The notes under the pieces were generated by a model. The model had not been told where the DNA came from and did no database searches. It saw nothing but the letters and a program-made list of their open reading frames with translations. The position numbers were made by a program, and so were the translations under genes. This document shows positions 8,866 through 18,338 of a stretch of DNA of 64,000 nucleotides, one piece after another. The stretch is from Lunatimonas lonarensis. Its GTDB lineage: Bacteria; Bacteroidota; Bacteroidia; Cytophagales; Cyclobacteriaceae. How positions within the stretch are numbered: the stretch's first letter is position 1; every line of letters begins with the position of its first letter. The DNA lies in the NCBI RefSeq assembly GCF_000390185.1, contig NZ_AQHR01000114.1:38596-102595 (forward strand), given 5' to 3'.

Positions 8866-9333
8866 ATGAGGCAAAAACGGCTGCAAACCCGATTCCACCC
8901 CATTATCGTAGGACTGGGAGTTCTCTTGCTCATTTTCGTTGGGTACTATGTATTTGATGCGGTCGTAAATGAACCGAATGACTTTGTAGCGGCTGACGCG
9001 CCCATTCCACTGGATCAAATAGAAAATCGAGTGGAAAACGGCGTACACGTAGCCACCGGCCTGTTGGAGGGGGATGGTCTGAACTTGGTGATAGCAAATT
9101 GTACTGCTTGCCATTCTGCACAGCTGATCACGCAGAATAGGGCCGATCGGGAGGGATGGAAAAAAATGATCGTATGGATGCAACGTACCCAAAACCTTTG
9201 GGACATGGGAAATCAGGAAGAGGTCATCCTTACCTACCTGGCTACCCACTATGGACCGGAGGATCCCCAATCGTCCGCCGGATTCAGGAGGGCTCCGTTG
9301 AAGGACATTGATTGGTATGAACTGAGGGAATAA
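8866..9333 (+). CDS. Monoheme cytochrome c, SorB-like electron acceptor
   Basis: A 155-residue protein with one N-terminal membrane anchor (residues about 12-31) and a single heme motif CTACH (Cys79, Cys82, His83). The likely distal methionine is one of those in WKKMIVWMQRTQNLWDM. It starts 2 bp after the molybdoenzyme stop codon, a strong sign of a two-subunit sulfite dehydrogenase. It should be held on the periplasmic face of the inner membrane and carry electrons from the molybdoenzyme to a terminal oxidase. The family is typically 100-160 residues, so it is complete. Confidence 0.88.
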   Translation: MRQKRLQTRFHPIIVGLGVLLLIFVGYYVFDAVVNEPNDFVAADAPIPLDQIENRVENGVHVATGLLEGDGLNLVIANCTACHSAQLITQNRADREGWKKMIVWMQRTQNLWDMGNQEEVILTYLATHYGPEDPQSSAGFRRAPLKDIDWYELRE

Positions 9334-9707
9334 TAGCCATACCCGAACGTTGGTAACCGAACTTGCAAATTTTTCACCTTTCCTTTTTTGGGGATTTGAT
9401 AGCCCATCCCAATTAAACATCCCCTCCGGTTAACCTGTACAAAAGAACAGATCGCTGACTGGTTCCCCAGCTTGCGCATGCCCTTCCCCAGCTCTCTGCA
9501 TCGCCAGAAAGACATTAGGGGCAAACCGCTCATCTCCGGGTCGTTGATATTATTAAGCCACTATCCGTAAGATCGCCTTTTTTCTGGTCTGATTCCGCTA
9601 TATTATTATATAATCGGTATTCAAACTCAAAAATATATTTCCTATTTTTAAAAAGAATAGTAGAACAGCAAAACAACCCAAACCCAACTAACCCCAACTT
9701 TTGCACC
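9334..9707. other. Intergenic region without recognised gene
   Basis: The 374 bp between the cytochrome c gene and the AraC regulator contain no convincing ORF; minus-strand frames here have no recognisable domain. The 3' part is A+T-rich with a palindromic TATATTATTATATA stretch near 9599-9612, which may belong to the promoter or operator of the AraC gene. Nothing else is identifiable. Confidence 0.5.
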
Positions 9708-10571
9708 ATGTATTCCGAGAAAATTGGAGGTTCCTTGCAATTTAACCTCAGGCACATTGGCACGAATGATTTTAAAGAACACGAGGATTTCCAAGGTATT
9801 TCCAGCCCTTTTTCACGAATGTACTTAGTTGTGAAGGGCAAGGGAGAGTTAATGACGGCATCAGGGCCCATAGATTTGCGTAAAGGAAGGATGTATTTGG
9901 TTCCCAGCTTCACGACCTGCTCCTACTTCTTTCACCCGGGCCTTCAGATGATCTATGTACACTTTGGCCTTAGCATGAAAGATGGAATAGATGCTTTTAA
10001 TTTGATGGGCTTTTATCAGACGGTGAAAGCCAACGACTTGATGAAATACCTTTTTACGCGATTACGGGACATCAACCCTAACCGAGAAATCCCACACCAC
10101 GACCCAATGGTCTACCAAAGGAAGCCCTGGACAAACCAACGATTCTGTTTTGACTCCCTAAAACAACATTTGGAAACCACGTCACTTCTAGGACAGATCC
10201 TCTCCAATTTCATCCAACCCGAAATACCGTTGTCTGCCGGTAAAATCCTTCGATACGGCTTGCAGCCTATCCTTTACTTTATCCAGACAAACCTCGACAA
10301 AGAAATCACGGTTGAGCAACTTGCCTCCATGGCCTGCTTTTCACCAGACCATTTTACCCGCACCTTCAAATCAGCATTGGGCGTGTGTCCAAACGAATAC
10401 ATCATCTCCAAACGGATAGAAAAAGCCAAAGCTTTGTTGCTGACCACTAAATTGTCTCAATCGCAAATAATGGAAGAATCAGGCATCCGAAACACCTCGT
10501 ATTTTACCCGGGTTTTCAAAAAACACACCAACCTCACCCCATCGGCCTACAGAAGATTGCACATGGAATAG
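9708..10571 (+). CDS. AraC family transcriptional regulator
   Basis: A 287-residue regulator. Residues about 1-130 form a cupin-type sensor domain (SRMYLVVKGKGELMTASGPIDLRKGRMYLVPS is characteristic). Residues about 185-287 are the AraC double helix-turn-helix domain (ITVEQLASMACFSPDHFTRTFKSALG and the C-terminal SYFTRVFKKHTNLTPSAYRR). The gene is convergent with the SusC/SusD operon that ends 67 bp downstream. Regulators of this kind next to sus-like genes often respond to a sugar derived from the imported glycan, so control of the adjacent polysaccharide locus is likely but not proven. No partner histidine kinase or anti-sigma/ECF pair is nearby. Confidence 0.9.
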   Translation: MYSEKIGGSLQFNLRHIGTNDFKEHEDFQGISSPFSRMYLVVKGKGELMTASGPIDLRKGRMYLVPSFTTCSYFFHPGLQMIYVHFGLSMKDGIDAFNLMGFYQTVKANDLMKYLFTRLRDINPNREIPHHDPMVYQRKPWTNQRFCFDSLKQHLETTSLLGQILSNFIQPEIPLSAGKILRYGLQPILYFIQTNLDKEITVEQLASMACFSPDHFTRTFKSALGVCPNEYIISKRIEKAKALLLTTKLSQSQIMEESGIRNTSYFTRVFKKHTNLTPSAYRRLHME

Positions 10572-10585
10572 TGTATCTCAAATTC

Positions 10586-10630
10586 CAAAAAAAACAGAGA
10601 CCTCTTGGATCGCCAAGCGGCCTCTGTCAC
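10586..10630 (-). terminator. Probable terminator of the susCD operon
   Basis: On the minus strand a hairpin with outer arms ACAGAG/CTCTGT and an inner CTTGG/CCAAG stem is followed directly by a run of eight T. It lies just after the susD stop codon at 10638, in the gap shared with the convergent AraC gene. Confidence 0.65.
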
Positions 10631-10637
10631 AATAGGT

Positions 10638-12173
10638 TTAATAGCCCGGATTCTGAATCAGATTTGGGTTAATGTCTATCTCAGATTGAGGGAACGGAAA
10701 CAAATAGTGCTTGGAAGGATCAAAAACACGTCTGATGTTTGAACCTGGCTCTACCAATGAATTGATATACGTTTCGGCTGTTCTCCACCTTCTGATATCC
10801 CTATACCGCATTCCTTCAAACGCAAACTCAACTCTTCTTTCATTTCTGATTCGATCCCGCATTTGGCTTTGGGTTAAGCCAGTGGGTAATGGTGGCATTT
10901 CAACCCCAGGCCTCGCTCTTACTTGATTGATGGCATCATAGACTTGCTGTACCGGCCCTTGCGACTCATTAAGCGCCTCGGCATAATTCAATAATACTTC
11001 CGCATACCTCAACAAAACCCAGTCCTGTTCGCTCCTTGTGGCATAATCAATCGGCAAAGTTTCCACATTTCCACCTTTCACAGGAGAGAGTCCCGTTTGG
11101 GAAATACCATTCCAAGCAAAAGGAACCACCTCTCCAGAGGCCTTTATCGCAGGATCGGTGAAAGCCCGAATAGTCTCCAACAATCTTGGGTCTCGATTTT
11201 TCTTCCAATCGGTCGGATCATAGAGGGGAGATTGGTTTATCGGCAGACCATCTACGCACTCAAACGCATCGCGAAGCTCTGCCCGGGGATTCCATATGCC
11301 GTGCCAAAGCAACCGGATATCCTGTTGGCTGGAATTGTCCGGATTGAGATACCTTGTCGAAAACATGATTTCCGGGTTGTTGTTTTGCCCTTCTGCCAAG
11401 AACAGCGTTTTGAAATTGTTAAACAAACTGAATTTACCCTCGTCCATTACCTGTTTGGCAGCTGCCGCAGCCCCGGGCCAATCTGACATGAACAGCAGTA
11501 CCCTGCTCTTTAGGGCCAACGCAGATCCTCTTACCGCATGTCCGCGAGCACTGTAGTCGGTATTGGGTAGATTGGCAATGGCAAAATCCAAATCTGCTAT
11601 TACCTGCTGAACTACCTGTTCCCGCGTACTTTGTTGGACAGTAGCTTCCTCAATGGTTACCGGTCGGGTGTATAAGGGCACGCCGCCATAGAAGTCAACC
11701 AAGTTAAAATAAAACAACGCCCGTAGGAATTGAACCTCCGCTTTATAGATCGTTCTGGTGGCTTCTGGCATTTCTACCCTGTCTATATTGGCGAGGAAAA
11801 AATTACAGGAAGCGACTCCTCTGTAACACTCGTTGTATATATTGGCCAATAGACCACCTGAGACTGCTTCCATATTACCCTGCGCGAAGGATCCTGTCGA
11901 GCTTGCGCCCAAGCTTTGGGCTCCCTCGTTTGCATCACCCGCCATTATATCCAGGGAATACACCCCTTCAAAATTAAAGGTGTTTACATTTAGACGCGAA
12001 TACACACCCGCCAACGCCAAATCCGCATCCTTCTGGTTTTTCCAAAAGGTAGGACTGGAAATTTGCGTGGTAGGATTTCTTTCCAGAAAATCCTGGCAAG
12101 ATTGGCAAACGATAAGGACGATCGCAATTAAAGCCGCCTTGGATGCCCAAATGATATTTTTTATAATTTCCAT
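10638..12173 (-). CDS. SusD/RagB family outer-membrane nutrient-binding lipoprotein
   Basis: A 511-residue SusD-like protein. The signal peptide ends in the lipobox VCQSC, so the mature protein would be lipid-anchored and surface exposed. The N-terminal SusD-like region (FLERNPTTQISSPTFWKNQKDADLALAGVYSRL) and C-terminal RagB/SusD region (LLRYAEVLLNYAEALNE, IRNERRVEFAFEGMRYRDIRRW, LFPFPQSEIDINPNLIQNPGY) are both complete. It follows the SusC gene by 33 bp on the same strand. The pair forms a lid-and-barrel complex that captures oligosaccharides or other large nutrients. No glycoside hydrolase or lyase is adjacent, so the substrate cannot be read from context. Confidence 0.97.
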   Translation of the reverse strand: MEIIKNIIWASKAALIAIVLIVCQSCQDFLERNPTTQISSPTFWKNQKDADLALAGVYSRLNVNTFNFEGVYSLDIMAGDANEGAQSLGASSTGSFAQGNMEAVSGGLLANIYNECYRGVASCNFFLANIDRVEMPEATRTIYKAEVQFLRALFYFNLVDFYGGVPLYTRPVTIEEATVQQSTREQVVQQVIADLDFAIANLPNTDYSARGHAVRGSALALKSRVLLFMSDWPGAAAAAKQVMDEGKFSLFNNFKTLFLAEGQNNNPEIMFSTRYLNPDNSSQQDIRLLWHGIWNPRAELRDAFECVDGLPINQSPLYDPTDWKKNRDPRLLETIRAFTDPAIKASGEVVPFAWNGISQTGLSPVKGGNVETLPIDYATRSEQDWVLLRYAEVLLNYAEALNESQGPVQQVYDAINQVRARPGVEMPPLPTGLTQSQMRDRIRNERRVEFAFEGMRYRDIRRWRTAETYINSLVEPGSNIRRVFDPSKHYLFPFPQSEIDINPNLIQNPGY

Positions 12174-12206
12174 TATTCTGTTCTGTTTTTTGTTAAGACC
12201 ACATGC

Positions 12207-15200
12207 CTACAGGCGTACTTTTAAACCAAGGGTATAAGAGGTTATTTGCGGGTATGCCTGAAACCAATTGGTTGCCGCTCTCTCCGGATCGGAACCCGGC
12301 CATTTGGTAAATGTGAGCAAATTGTCGCCCGAAATATAGAACCTCGCATTCTGTAACCCTATCCGCTTTATAAGTGCCGTAGGCATATTGTATCCCAGCA
12401 TTAGGTTTTTCAAGCGAAGGTAGGAAGCATCCAATAACCAATAGGAGTTTCTGGTACCGGTGACCGGGCCGTATCCAGATATGTACATAGCCGGATGGCT
12501 ATTGGTGGAACCCTCTCCTGTCCACATGTTATTTACAAAATCAACTGGAGGGGGAGACCCTTGAATATAGGGCACGAGTCCCCACGAGAGTCCCTGCGTA
12601 CTCTGGGCTACCCCTTCCACTCCCTGAAAAAAGGCATTTAAGTCAAAATTCCGCCAAGCAAGATTGATTGTACTTCCATAAATGAAATCAGGATAAGCGC
12701 CTGGCATCACAATCCGATCCGCCGCATTGATCACACCGTCTCCATTTTGGTCTTTGAATTTCAAATCTCCGGGCTTAGGATTAAACGGGTGTAGTGGCCC
12801 TTCCGCAATTTCCTGCTCGTTTTGGAAGATTCCGATCCACTCAACCATAAAGTGTGAGTTAAAGGGCAATCCTTCCTGAACTGTAAAATTACCGTAGATG
12901 GGTGCCAGTATGCGCAGTACCTCATTTCTGTAGGTTGAGAAGTTCAGGCTGAAATTGTAGGACAATTCGCCAACACGACCTATGGATCCTACTTCCAGGT
13001 CAATCCCTCTGTTTCTCATTTTTCCAAAGTTGACGGTTGGGGAAGTAAGTCCTACGCTGGCTGGTATCGGAATGTTATAGAGGATGTCATCTGTTACCTT
13101 ATCAAACCAGTCAAATGTCATATTGAACCTCCCTTCCGCCACGCTTAGGTCAAAGCCTATGTCCGTCATGGTAGTAGTTTCCCATCTCAGGGTGGGATCC
13201 ACCATACGGTTCATCACTGCACCGGGAAAGGCTGTGGAGAACGGATAGGAAGTAGTTGCGAGTACCTCCTGGAAGGGATAGAGTCCTACGTTCTGATTGC
13301 CTAATTGCCCCCATGAAGCCCTGATCTTTAGATCATCCATCCAGGAACTTTGCTGAAGAAAGGATTCCTGGGAGAGGCGCCAGCCGCCAGAAAGGGAGGG
13401 AAACAGTCCCCATCGGGTGTCAGCGGAAATCCGAGAGGTTCCATCATAGCGGAGATTTGCCTCAAAAAGATACTTACCTCGAAAGTTGTACATTGCCCTG
13501 GAAAACAGCGATTGAATAGCCCACTCGCCTGAACTGCCGCTGGTGCTTTGATTTAATGGTGCACCCGCATCAAGTTCCTTCAACTCATCGGTGGGAAAGA
13601 ACACCTTCGCTCCACCTAAAGACCGGCTCAAGAAATATTCCTGGTTGTAGCCCGCCAATATGTTTACATCGTGGTCGCTGTTGAATAATTTATGGTAATT
13701 TACCGTAGAATAAAACGTTGTAAGCATTTGGGTACTCCAGTTTTCCCTCACACCCAGCTGCCAAGTCGAATTGTTATGGGCATACGAGCCATCTTTGAAA
13801 AAATAATTATCGACAGGAATCTCGTGATTTTTAAACGCCCTCGTATCATATGAAATCGCACCCTTTGAAAACCAGGTCAGGTTTTTATGTGGTTTGATCT
13901 CTGTGTAGAACTGCGGCAATATATTGTACTGGATATCTGTTTGGATACCACTCACGTCCTGGGCATCCGGATTCCGAACCGTCCACTCACCTATAGCCGA
14001 GCTATACCTGGCTACATATCCCGTACTCCCGTTTGGAAGCGTCATTGTGGGGGTGTAATTCGGGCCGGCACCATAGATGGCCAATATTTGAAAATCAACA
14101 TCTCCATTGTCCCAATTACTTCGTTGAATATCCTTTTGAACAAACTGGATGTCGCCTCCAACCTTGATCCAGTCCTTTAAGGTTGACTCGACCACCACTC
14201 GGGAGTTAAGCTTTTTGAACTCGTATAAACTGGTGATGCCCGGCTGGTCGAAGTAGCCCAACGAAACGTTAAACGTGGTTTTATCATTTCCGCCACCGAT
14301 GTTTATGGACTGGTTATGGGTAACCGCCGTGTGAAATGAATGATCTATCCAGTTAAAATTTGGATAATTGATGGGGTCATTGGGATTGTTCCTAAAAGCG
14401 TCTATCTCCTGCTGGGTAAAATAAGGCACCTGACCAGACCGTTCGCGGCCTTGGTTCCAATACATCATGTAGTCAGCCGAATTGCTTAGAAGGTTAGGAA
14501 GCCGTGTAGCCTGCTGCACCTGAACGTTGCTGTGAATGTCCACATACAAATCTCCCGCCCGACCTTTTTTGGTGGTAATCAATATTACCCCGTTTGCGGC
14601 CCTTGCCCCATAAATGGCACTCGACGCGGCGTCCTTTAACACAGATATGGATTCGATATCATTGGGATCCAGGTTGGTCATATCTCCGGCAATCCCATTT
14701 ATCAAGACAAGGGGATCGCTTCCAGCGGCACTGAACGTGCCGACTCCCCGAATCCGCAGGGTGTTGTTTTCGCTTCCGGGCTTACCTGAATGGGAAGAAA
14801 CCTGTAGCCCGGCCACCTTTCCCTGTAGGAGATTAGCCACATTCGTTCCCGGACGCTTAATAATCTCGTCAGATGCAAGCGTTGCCACTGAACCGGTCAA
14901 ATTAGCCTTTTTCTGCGTGCCATAGCCTACGACAATGACTTCATCCAAACTGGCCAGGTCCTCCTCCAATACTACGTCTATCACGCTACGGTTTCCTATT
15001 GTGACCGATTGCGACTTGAAGCCTATAAACGAAAAGGAAAGCGTCGCATTATCGGGAACATTGACGGAATAAGAACCATCTCCATCGGTAACCGTACCGA
15101 TATTGGTTCCCAATACGACCACAATCACTCCCGGTAAGGGTACCCCATTGACATCTTTCACGACGCCACGAATCAAAATGTCCTCGCTAGGATCATCCGG

Positions 15201-15296
15201 TGCACTCATGGCATCCAAAGGAGCCATCAAAATCATTGCAAACATCATAAGGTGCCGCAACTTCTCAATAAATAATTTTCCTGAGTAATTTTTCAT
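12207..15296 (-). CDS. SusC/RagA family TonB-dependent outer-membrane transporter
   Basis: A 1029-residue TonB-linked receptor. After the signal peptide come a carboxypeptidase-like (CarboxypepD_reg) domain (ILIRGVVKDVNGVPLPGVIV, residues about 40-115), the SusC signature region (LDEVIVVGYGTQKKANLTG), the plug and a 22-strand barrel ending in ITSYTLGLKVRL, whose terminal aromatic and hydrophobic residues fit outer-membrane insertion. The ATG at 15296 (MKNYSGKLFIEK) is preferred over an upstream start at 15338 because it leads directly into the signal sequence. It pairs with the downstream SusD gene. Length is typical of the family. Confidence 0.97.
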   Translation of the reverse strand: MKNYSGKLFIEKLRHLMMFAMILMAPLDAMSAPDDPSEDILIRGVVKDVNGVPLPGVIVVVLGTNIGTVTDGDGSYSVNVPDNATLSFSFIGFKSQSVTIGNRSVIDVVLEEDLASLDEVIVVGYGTQKKANLTGSVATLASDEIIKRPGTNVANLLQGKVAGLQVSSHSGKPGSENNTLRIRGVGTFSAAGSDPLVLINGIAGDMTNLDPNDIESISVLKDAASSAIYGARAANGVILITTKKGRAGDLYVDIHSNVQVQQATRLPNLLSNSADYMMYWNQGRERSGQVPYFTQQEIDAFRNNPNDPINYPNFNWIDHSFHTAVTHNQSINIGGGNDKTTFNVSLGYFDQPGITSLYEFKKLNSRVVVESTLKDWIKVGGDIQFVQKDIQRSNWDNGDVDFQILAIYGAGPNYTPTMTLPNGSTGYVARYSSAIGEWTVRNPDAQDVSGIQTDIQYNILPQFYTEIKPHKNLTWFSKGAISYDTRAFKNHEIPVDNYFFKDGSYAHNNSTWQLGVRENWSTQMLTTFYSTVNYHKLFNSDHDVNILAGYNQEYFLSRSLGGAKVFFPTDELKELDAGAPLNQSTSGSSGEWAIQSLFSRAMYNFRGKYLFEANLRYDGTSRISADTRWGLFPSLSGGWRLSQESFLQQSSWMDDLKIRASWGQLGNQNVGLYPFQEVLATTSYPFSTAFPGAVMNRMVDPTLRWETTTMTDIGFDLSVAEGRFNMTFDWFDKVTDDILYNIPIPASVGLTSPTVNFGKMRNRGIDLEVGSIGRVGELSYNFSLNFSTYRNEVLRILAPIYGNFTVQEGLPFNSHFMVEWIGIFQNEQEIAEGPLHPFNPKPGDLKFKDQNGDGVINAADRIVMPGAYPDFIYGSTINLAWRNFDLNAFFQGVEGVAQSTQGLSWGLVPYIQGSPPPVDFVNNMWTGEGSTNSHPAMYISGYGPVTGTRNSYWLLDASYLRLKNLMLGYNMPTALIKRIGLQNARFYISGDNLLTFTKWPGSDPERAATNWFQAYPQITSYTLGLKVRL

Positions 15297-15537
15297 AATA
15301 AGGTTTGGTGGATTTATTTGTTTGTTAAAGCTATTCAATAACCTACCACCAATAGCCGTACTTTTCCGACCTTTTCTTGCACAAAAACGACTTGTTTAAA
15401 AAATTTAAGTGTTATAACGAAAAAACAATACACAATAAGGCAGCCGAAACAGCCTCCTTAACCTATCTACTACGATCCACCCCATCGAATAATTGCACCC
15501 CCTCGTATTCGACTGCCGACCAAAAAATAGGGCGAGG

Positions 15538-16932
15538 TCACTCTACATTTTCTGCCACAAAAATCTGAATAAATGACTCCTTTCCCTGATTTACGTATCG
15601 ATTGAAGGCAATTTGATCGCCAGACCGAGACCAGCAGTGGGCAAAGGGTGTCTCTTCGGTTCTTTCTGTAATCCGAACGGGTTCTGATACCACACCGAAT
15701 TCATCTACCCTCGCCAAAAAAAGGCTGTTGTCGCAAACATAAGAAAACAACCTCTCGTGGGGATGCCACCTCACCATGGTCTGAACGGGGTCTGGTTGGT
15801 TGGTGGCTTGAATAGGTTCCCCTCCCAGGGGAGAAACCAAATATACCTGAACGACACCCCGCTCATCCTTGGCAAGGTAGCTGATAAAAGCACCGTCAAA
15901 AGAAGAACTCAACCAATGCCTGGGAACCGTAGAAACACCCGGATATTTTCGATCCTCTGTCCGTGTGATCCGACGGACCAAAGCACCCGCGGGGGGTGCC
16001 GGCAACTCCACATCCGTTCCTTCCAAAGGCCCCCACTCGCCCGGTACGTCGATGGCATCCGGCACGTCGACTACAAACACCTCGGTGATCGGACTGCCGT
16101 CAGCCGCAATCAAATCCCCCATAAACGCACGGGCACGCTGCCAAGTGCCGTCCGGTCTGCGGTACCCCTCCTTTCCTATCCACCAATCTTCGTATGCCCG
16201 GCTGATCTGATCAGAACCCGGACTGGGATTGGGCACTACCCGAACCAATACCGCTGAAAACCACTCTCCCTGAATCTGCTCTGCCGACCCATCCTGTGGC
16301 ACAAGAACCTTAGGCCCCAAACGCTTCGATACTCCCACCGTTCGGAGATCATGCTTATTCCCTGTTTTCGCTTCAAGATCCACCATCACGGCGTCGTTAT
16401 AGGTGAAGCCTATCCAATTGCCATCCGCACTCCATTGATGCCGGTGGGTACCTCCCCTCAAGGCTCCGGGCGAATAGGGCTTCCGAACGTCACGCGAATC
16501 CATGTAGACATGTTTTTCCGGATTTGCTTCGTCAATGATGATTCCGGTACGACGATGGGCAGCATAGGGATTCGCTGCGTTATGATCCTCCAAGCCATGG
16601 AGAAAGACAATCTGATTCAAAAATGGATGGTAGCTTGCTGCCCCAACACCTGGACCATACGGAGAAGGAGAAGAAAAATTGTAAAGTACCTGTGTTTCCC
16701 CAGTAGTCACGTTGACCTTTTCAATTTTTGCATTCAGCTGTATACCCGCCGGGTTGGGGCGGGTATCATATACCAGCCATACATCATCCGGCGAGAAGTT
16801 TTCGTTATGATCCAACTCATGGTTTTGGGCGGCAAACGTCACTTGGCGTACATGCCAAAGGGAATCATGGAGGTTACATGCAATCATAGGATACATTACG
16901 GTCAATAAAATAGCTCTTAGGATGCGTGGCAT
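15538..16932 (-). CDS. YidR-like DUF3748 lipoprotein with WD40-like (TolB-type) repeats
   Basis: A 464-residue protein similar to Escherichia coli YidR (DUF3748). Shared blocks include the opening QVTFAAQNHELDHNENFSPDD, WLVYDTRP, THRHQWSADGNWIGFTYNDAVM, PNPSPGSDQISRAYEDWWIG and KYPGVSTVPRHWLSSSFDG. Such sequences form a beta-propeller related to TolB/WD40-like repeats. The ATG at 16932 gives an N-terminus with a lipobox-like end (PMIAC), so this copy is probably a periplasmic or outer-membrane lipoprotein. It lies 241 bp upstream of susC on the same strand and may be a separate unit. No biochemical role is established for the family. Confidence 0.85.
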   Translation of the reverse strand: MPRILRAILLTVMYPMIACNLHDSLWHVRQVTFAAQNHELDHNENFSPDDVWLVYDTRPNPAGIQLNAKIEKVNVTTGETQVLYNFSSPSPYGPGVGAASYHPFLNQIVFLHGLEDHNAANPYAAHRRTGIIIDEANPEKHVYMDSRDVRKPYSPGALRGGTHRHQWSADGNWIGFTYNDAVMVDLEAKTGNKHDLRTVGVSKRLGPKVLVPQDGSAEQIQGEWFSAVLVRVVPNPSPGSDQISRAYEDWWIGKEGYRRPDGTWQRARAFMGDLIAADGSPITEVFVVDVPDAIDVPGEWGPLEGTDVELPAPPAGALVRRITRTEDRKYPGVSTVPRHWLSSSFDGAFISYLAKDERGVVQVYLVSPLGGEPIQATNQPDPVQTMVRWHPHERLFSYVCDNSLFLARVDEFGVVSEPVRITERTEETPFAHCWSRSGDQIAFNRYVNQGKESFIQIFVAENVE

Positions 16933-17084
16933 AAGGTATCTGGTATCATAACAAAAATCAAACAGCCTAAAGTACAAACCAATACCATCCCGCCAAAACC
17001 AATTTCACGTAAATACAGTTAAAATAACCGGAGTGGAACACTTTCGTTAAAGATAGACACACCTCTCACCATGTTCAAAGAAAG

Positions 17085-17540
17085 ATGAGATACATGAACA
17101 CACCAAAATCCTTTTTCCCACTGTACCGCGTAATCCCGCTATTGATATTTTTGGGAATGGCCGTTAGCTGCGGCCCAAAGATATATTTTCCGGTTTCTCC
17201 CGTGGTGCCCGCCGCTGAACCAAAAGCCGAAGTCAAAAAAACCAAGGAAGGGGAGTATAGCGTCAGGCTCAACGTAAACAACCTGGCCCTACCCGAAAGA
17301 TTGACCCCTCCCAAAAGCAATTACGTGGTCTGGGTCAATACCGAAGGCAGTGGTGTCCGGAATATCGGCGAATTAAAAAACCGCCGGGGGATGTTGGCAA
17401 ATACGGGTAAGGCGAGCTTTGAAGGAACATTGCCCGAACGCCCTACGCAGATCATCGTAACAGCAGAAAACAACCCGAACGTTCGGTTCACTGGAGACCA
17501 TACGGTTCTGCGCAGCGACGTGTTCCGGATCAAAAAATAA
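17085..17540 (+). CDS. Hypothetical lipoprotein
   Basis: A 151-residue protein with an N-terminal hydrophobic segment and a lipobox (GMAVSC), so it should be lipid-anchored. The mature part has a proline/alanine/lysine linker (PVVPAAEPKAEVKKTKEGEY) followed by a compact beta-rich domain (SVRLNVNNLALPERL, NYVVWVNTEGSGVRNIGELK, IIVTAENNPNVRFTGDHTVL). I do not recognise a named family, although the second half resembles small Bacteroidota domains that read like anti-sigma or adhesin beta-sandwiches. Two close ATG codons (17085, 17094) are possible starts. It precedes the DsbA-family gene by 38 bp on the same strand. Confidence 0.75.
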   Translation: MRYMNTPKSFFPLYRVIPLLIFLGMAVSCGPKIYFPVSPVVPAAEPKAEVKKTKEGEYSVRLNVNNLALPERLTPPKSNYVVWVNTEGSGVRNIGELKNRRGMLANTGKASFEGTLPERPTQIIVTAENNPNVRFTGDHTVLRSDVFRIKK

Positions 17541-17578
17541 CGCAGCCCATTTCCTTATAATCAACACCAACAAATGAG

Positions 17579-18223
17579 ATGAAAATAGAAATATGGTCGG
17601 ACATTATGTGTCCGTTTTGTTACATAGGAAAGCGGCGTTTGGAATCCGCACTGCAAACGCTTGGGATTCAGAATGAAGTAGAAATTTCGTGGAAAAGCTT
17701 CCTGTTAAATCCGGATATAAAAACAGACCCCTCAAAAAACAGCCTGGATTACCTCGCTGAGGCCAAAGGATGGCCCATGGAACAGGTAACCCAGGTGACA
17801 GAACACGTGACCGGAATCGCTGCTGCAGAGGGACTGGAATACCATCTGGAAAACACCAAGGTAGCCAACGCCATCGATGCACACCGCATTATTCAACTGG
17901 CCAAAAGGCACCGCCTCGGCAACGAGATGGAAGAGCGGCTATTCCAAGGTTATTTCACCGAGGGACTTAATATTGCCGACCACGATGTGTTGGTCAATTT
18001 GGCCGGTGAGGTCGGCATTGAACGAGAGACAGCCCGTACCTGTCTAGTTGAACAAGCCTTTACCGAGGCCATCAACCAAGACATCCGAGAATCGCGACAA
18101 CTGGGGGTACGAGGTGTACCGTTTTTTGTGTTCAATCGGCAATATGCTATTTCTGGCGCCCAACCCAAGGAGCTTTTTATGGAGACATTGGAAAAATGCC
18201 GCAAAGAAATCGTCAAGGGCTAG
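17579..18223 (+). CDS. DsbA family oxidoreductase (FrnE-like, cytoplasmic)
   Basis: A 214-residue protein of the DsbA/2-hydroxychromene-2-carboxylate isomerase superfamily. It begins MKIEIWSDIMCPFCYIGKRR, with the redox motif CPFC at residues 11-14 and no signal peptide, which matches the FrnE-type DsbA proteins. The cis-proline loop RGVPFFVF near residue 180 is present. Members act in cytoplasmic thiol-disulfide exchange or stress tolerance, and some act on organic disulfides. The ATG at 17579 is the only start that keeps the thioredoxin strand. A tmRNA gene follows about 115 bp downstream and is unrelated in function. Confidence 0.9.
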   Translation: MKIEIWSDIMCPFCYIGKRRLESALQTLGIQNEVEISWKSFLLNPDIKTDPSKNSLDYLAEAKGWPMEQVTQVTEHVTGIAAAEGLEYHLENTKVANAIDAHRIIQLAKRHRLGNEMEERLFQGYFTEGLNIADHDVLVNLAGEVGIERETARTCLVEQAFTEAINQDIRESRQLGVRGVPFFVFNRQYAISGAQPKELFMETLEKCRKEIVKG

Positions 18224-18338
18224 GTCTTTTGCCAAATCATCCAGAATCGCTATCTTTTTGCCCGTAGCGAAAAGATTTCAGGAATACCGAGAAGCAAGGG
18301 AACCAAATTTACACTTTATTTGTAACACTAATCCAAAT

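Noticed and set aside
8836..9420. 194-codon minus-strand ORF
   Set aside because: Antisense to the cytochrome c gene, with a sequence that reads as reverse translation of it; no family features.
9249..9533. 94-codon minus-strand ORF in the gap before AraC
   Set aside because: Starts in the gap and runs into the cytochrome c gene antisense; composition is not protein-like.
15757..16257. 166-codon plus-strand ORF
   Set aside because: Antisense to the YidR-like gene; no domain and no independent support.
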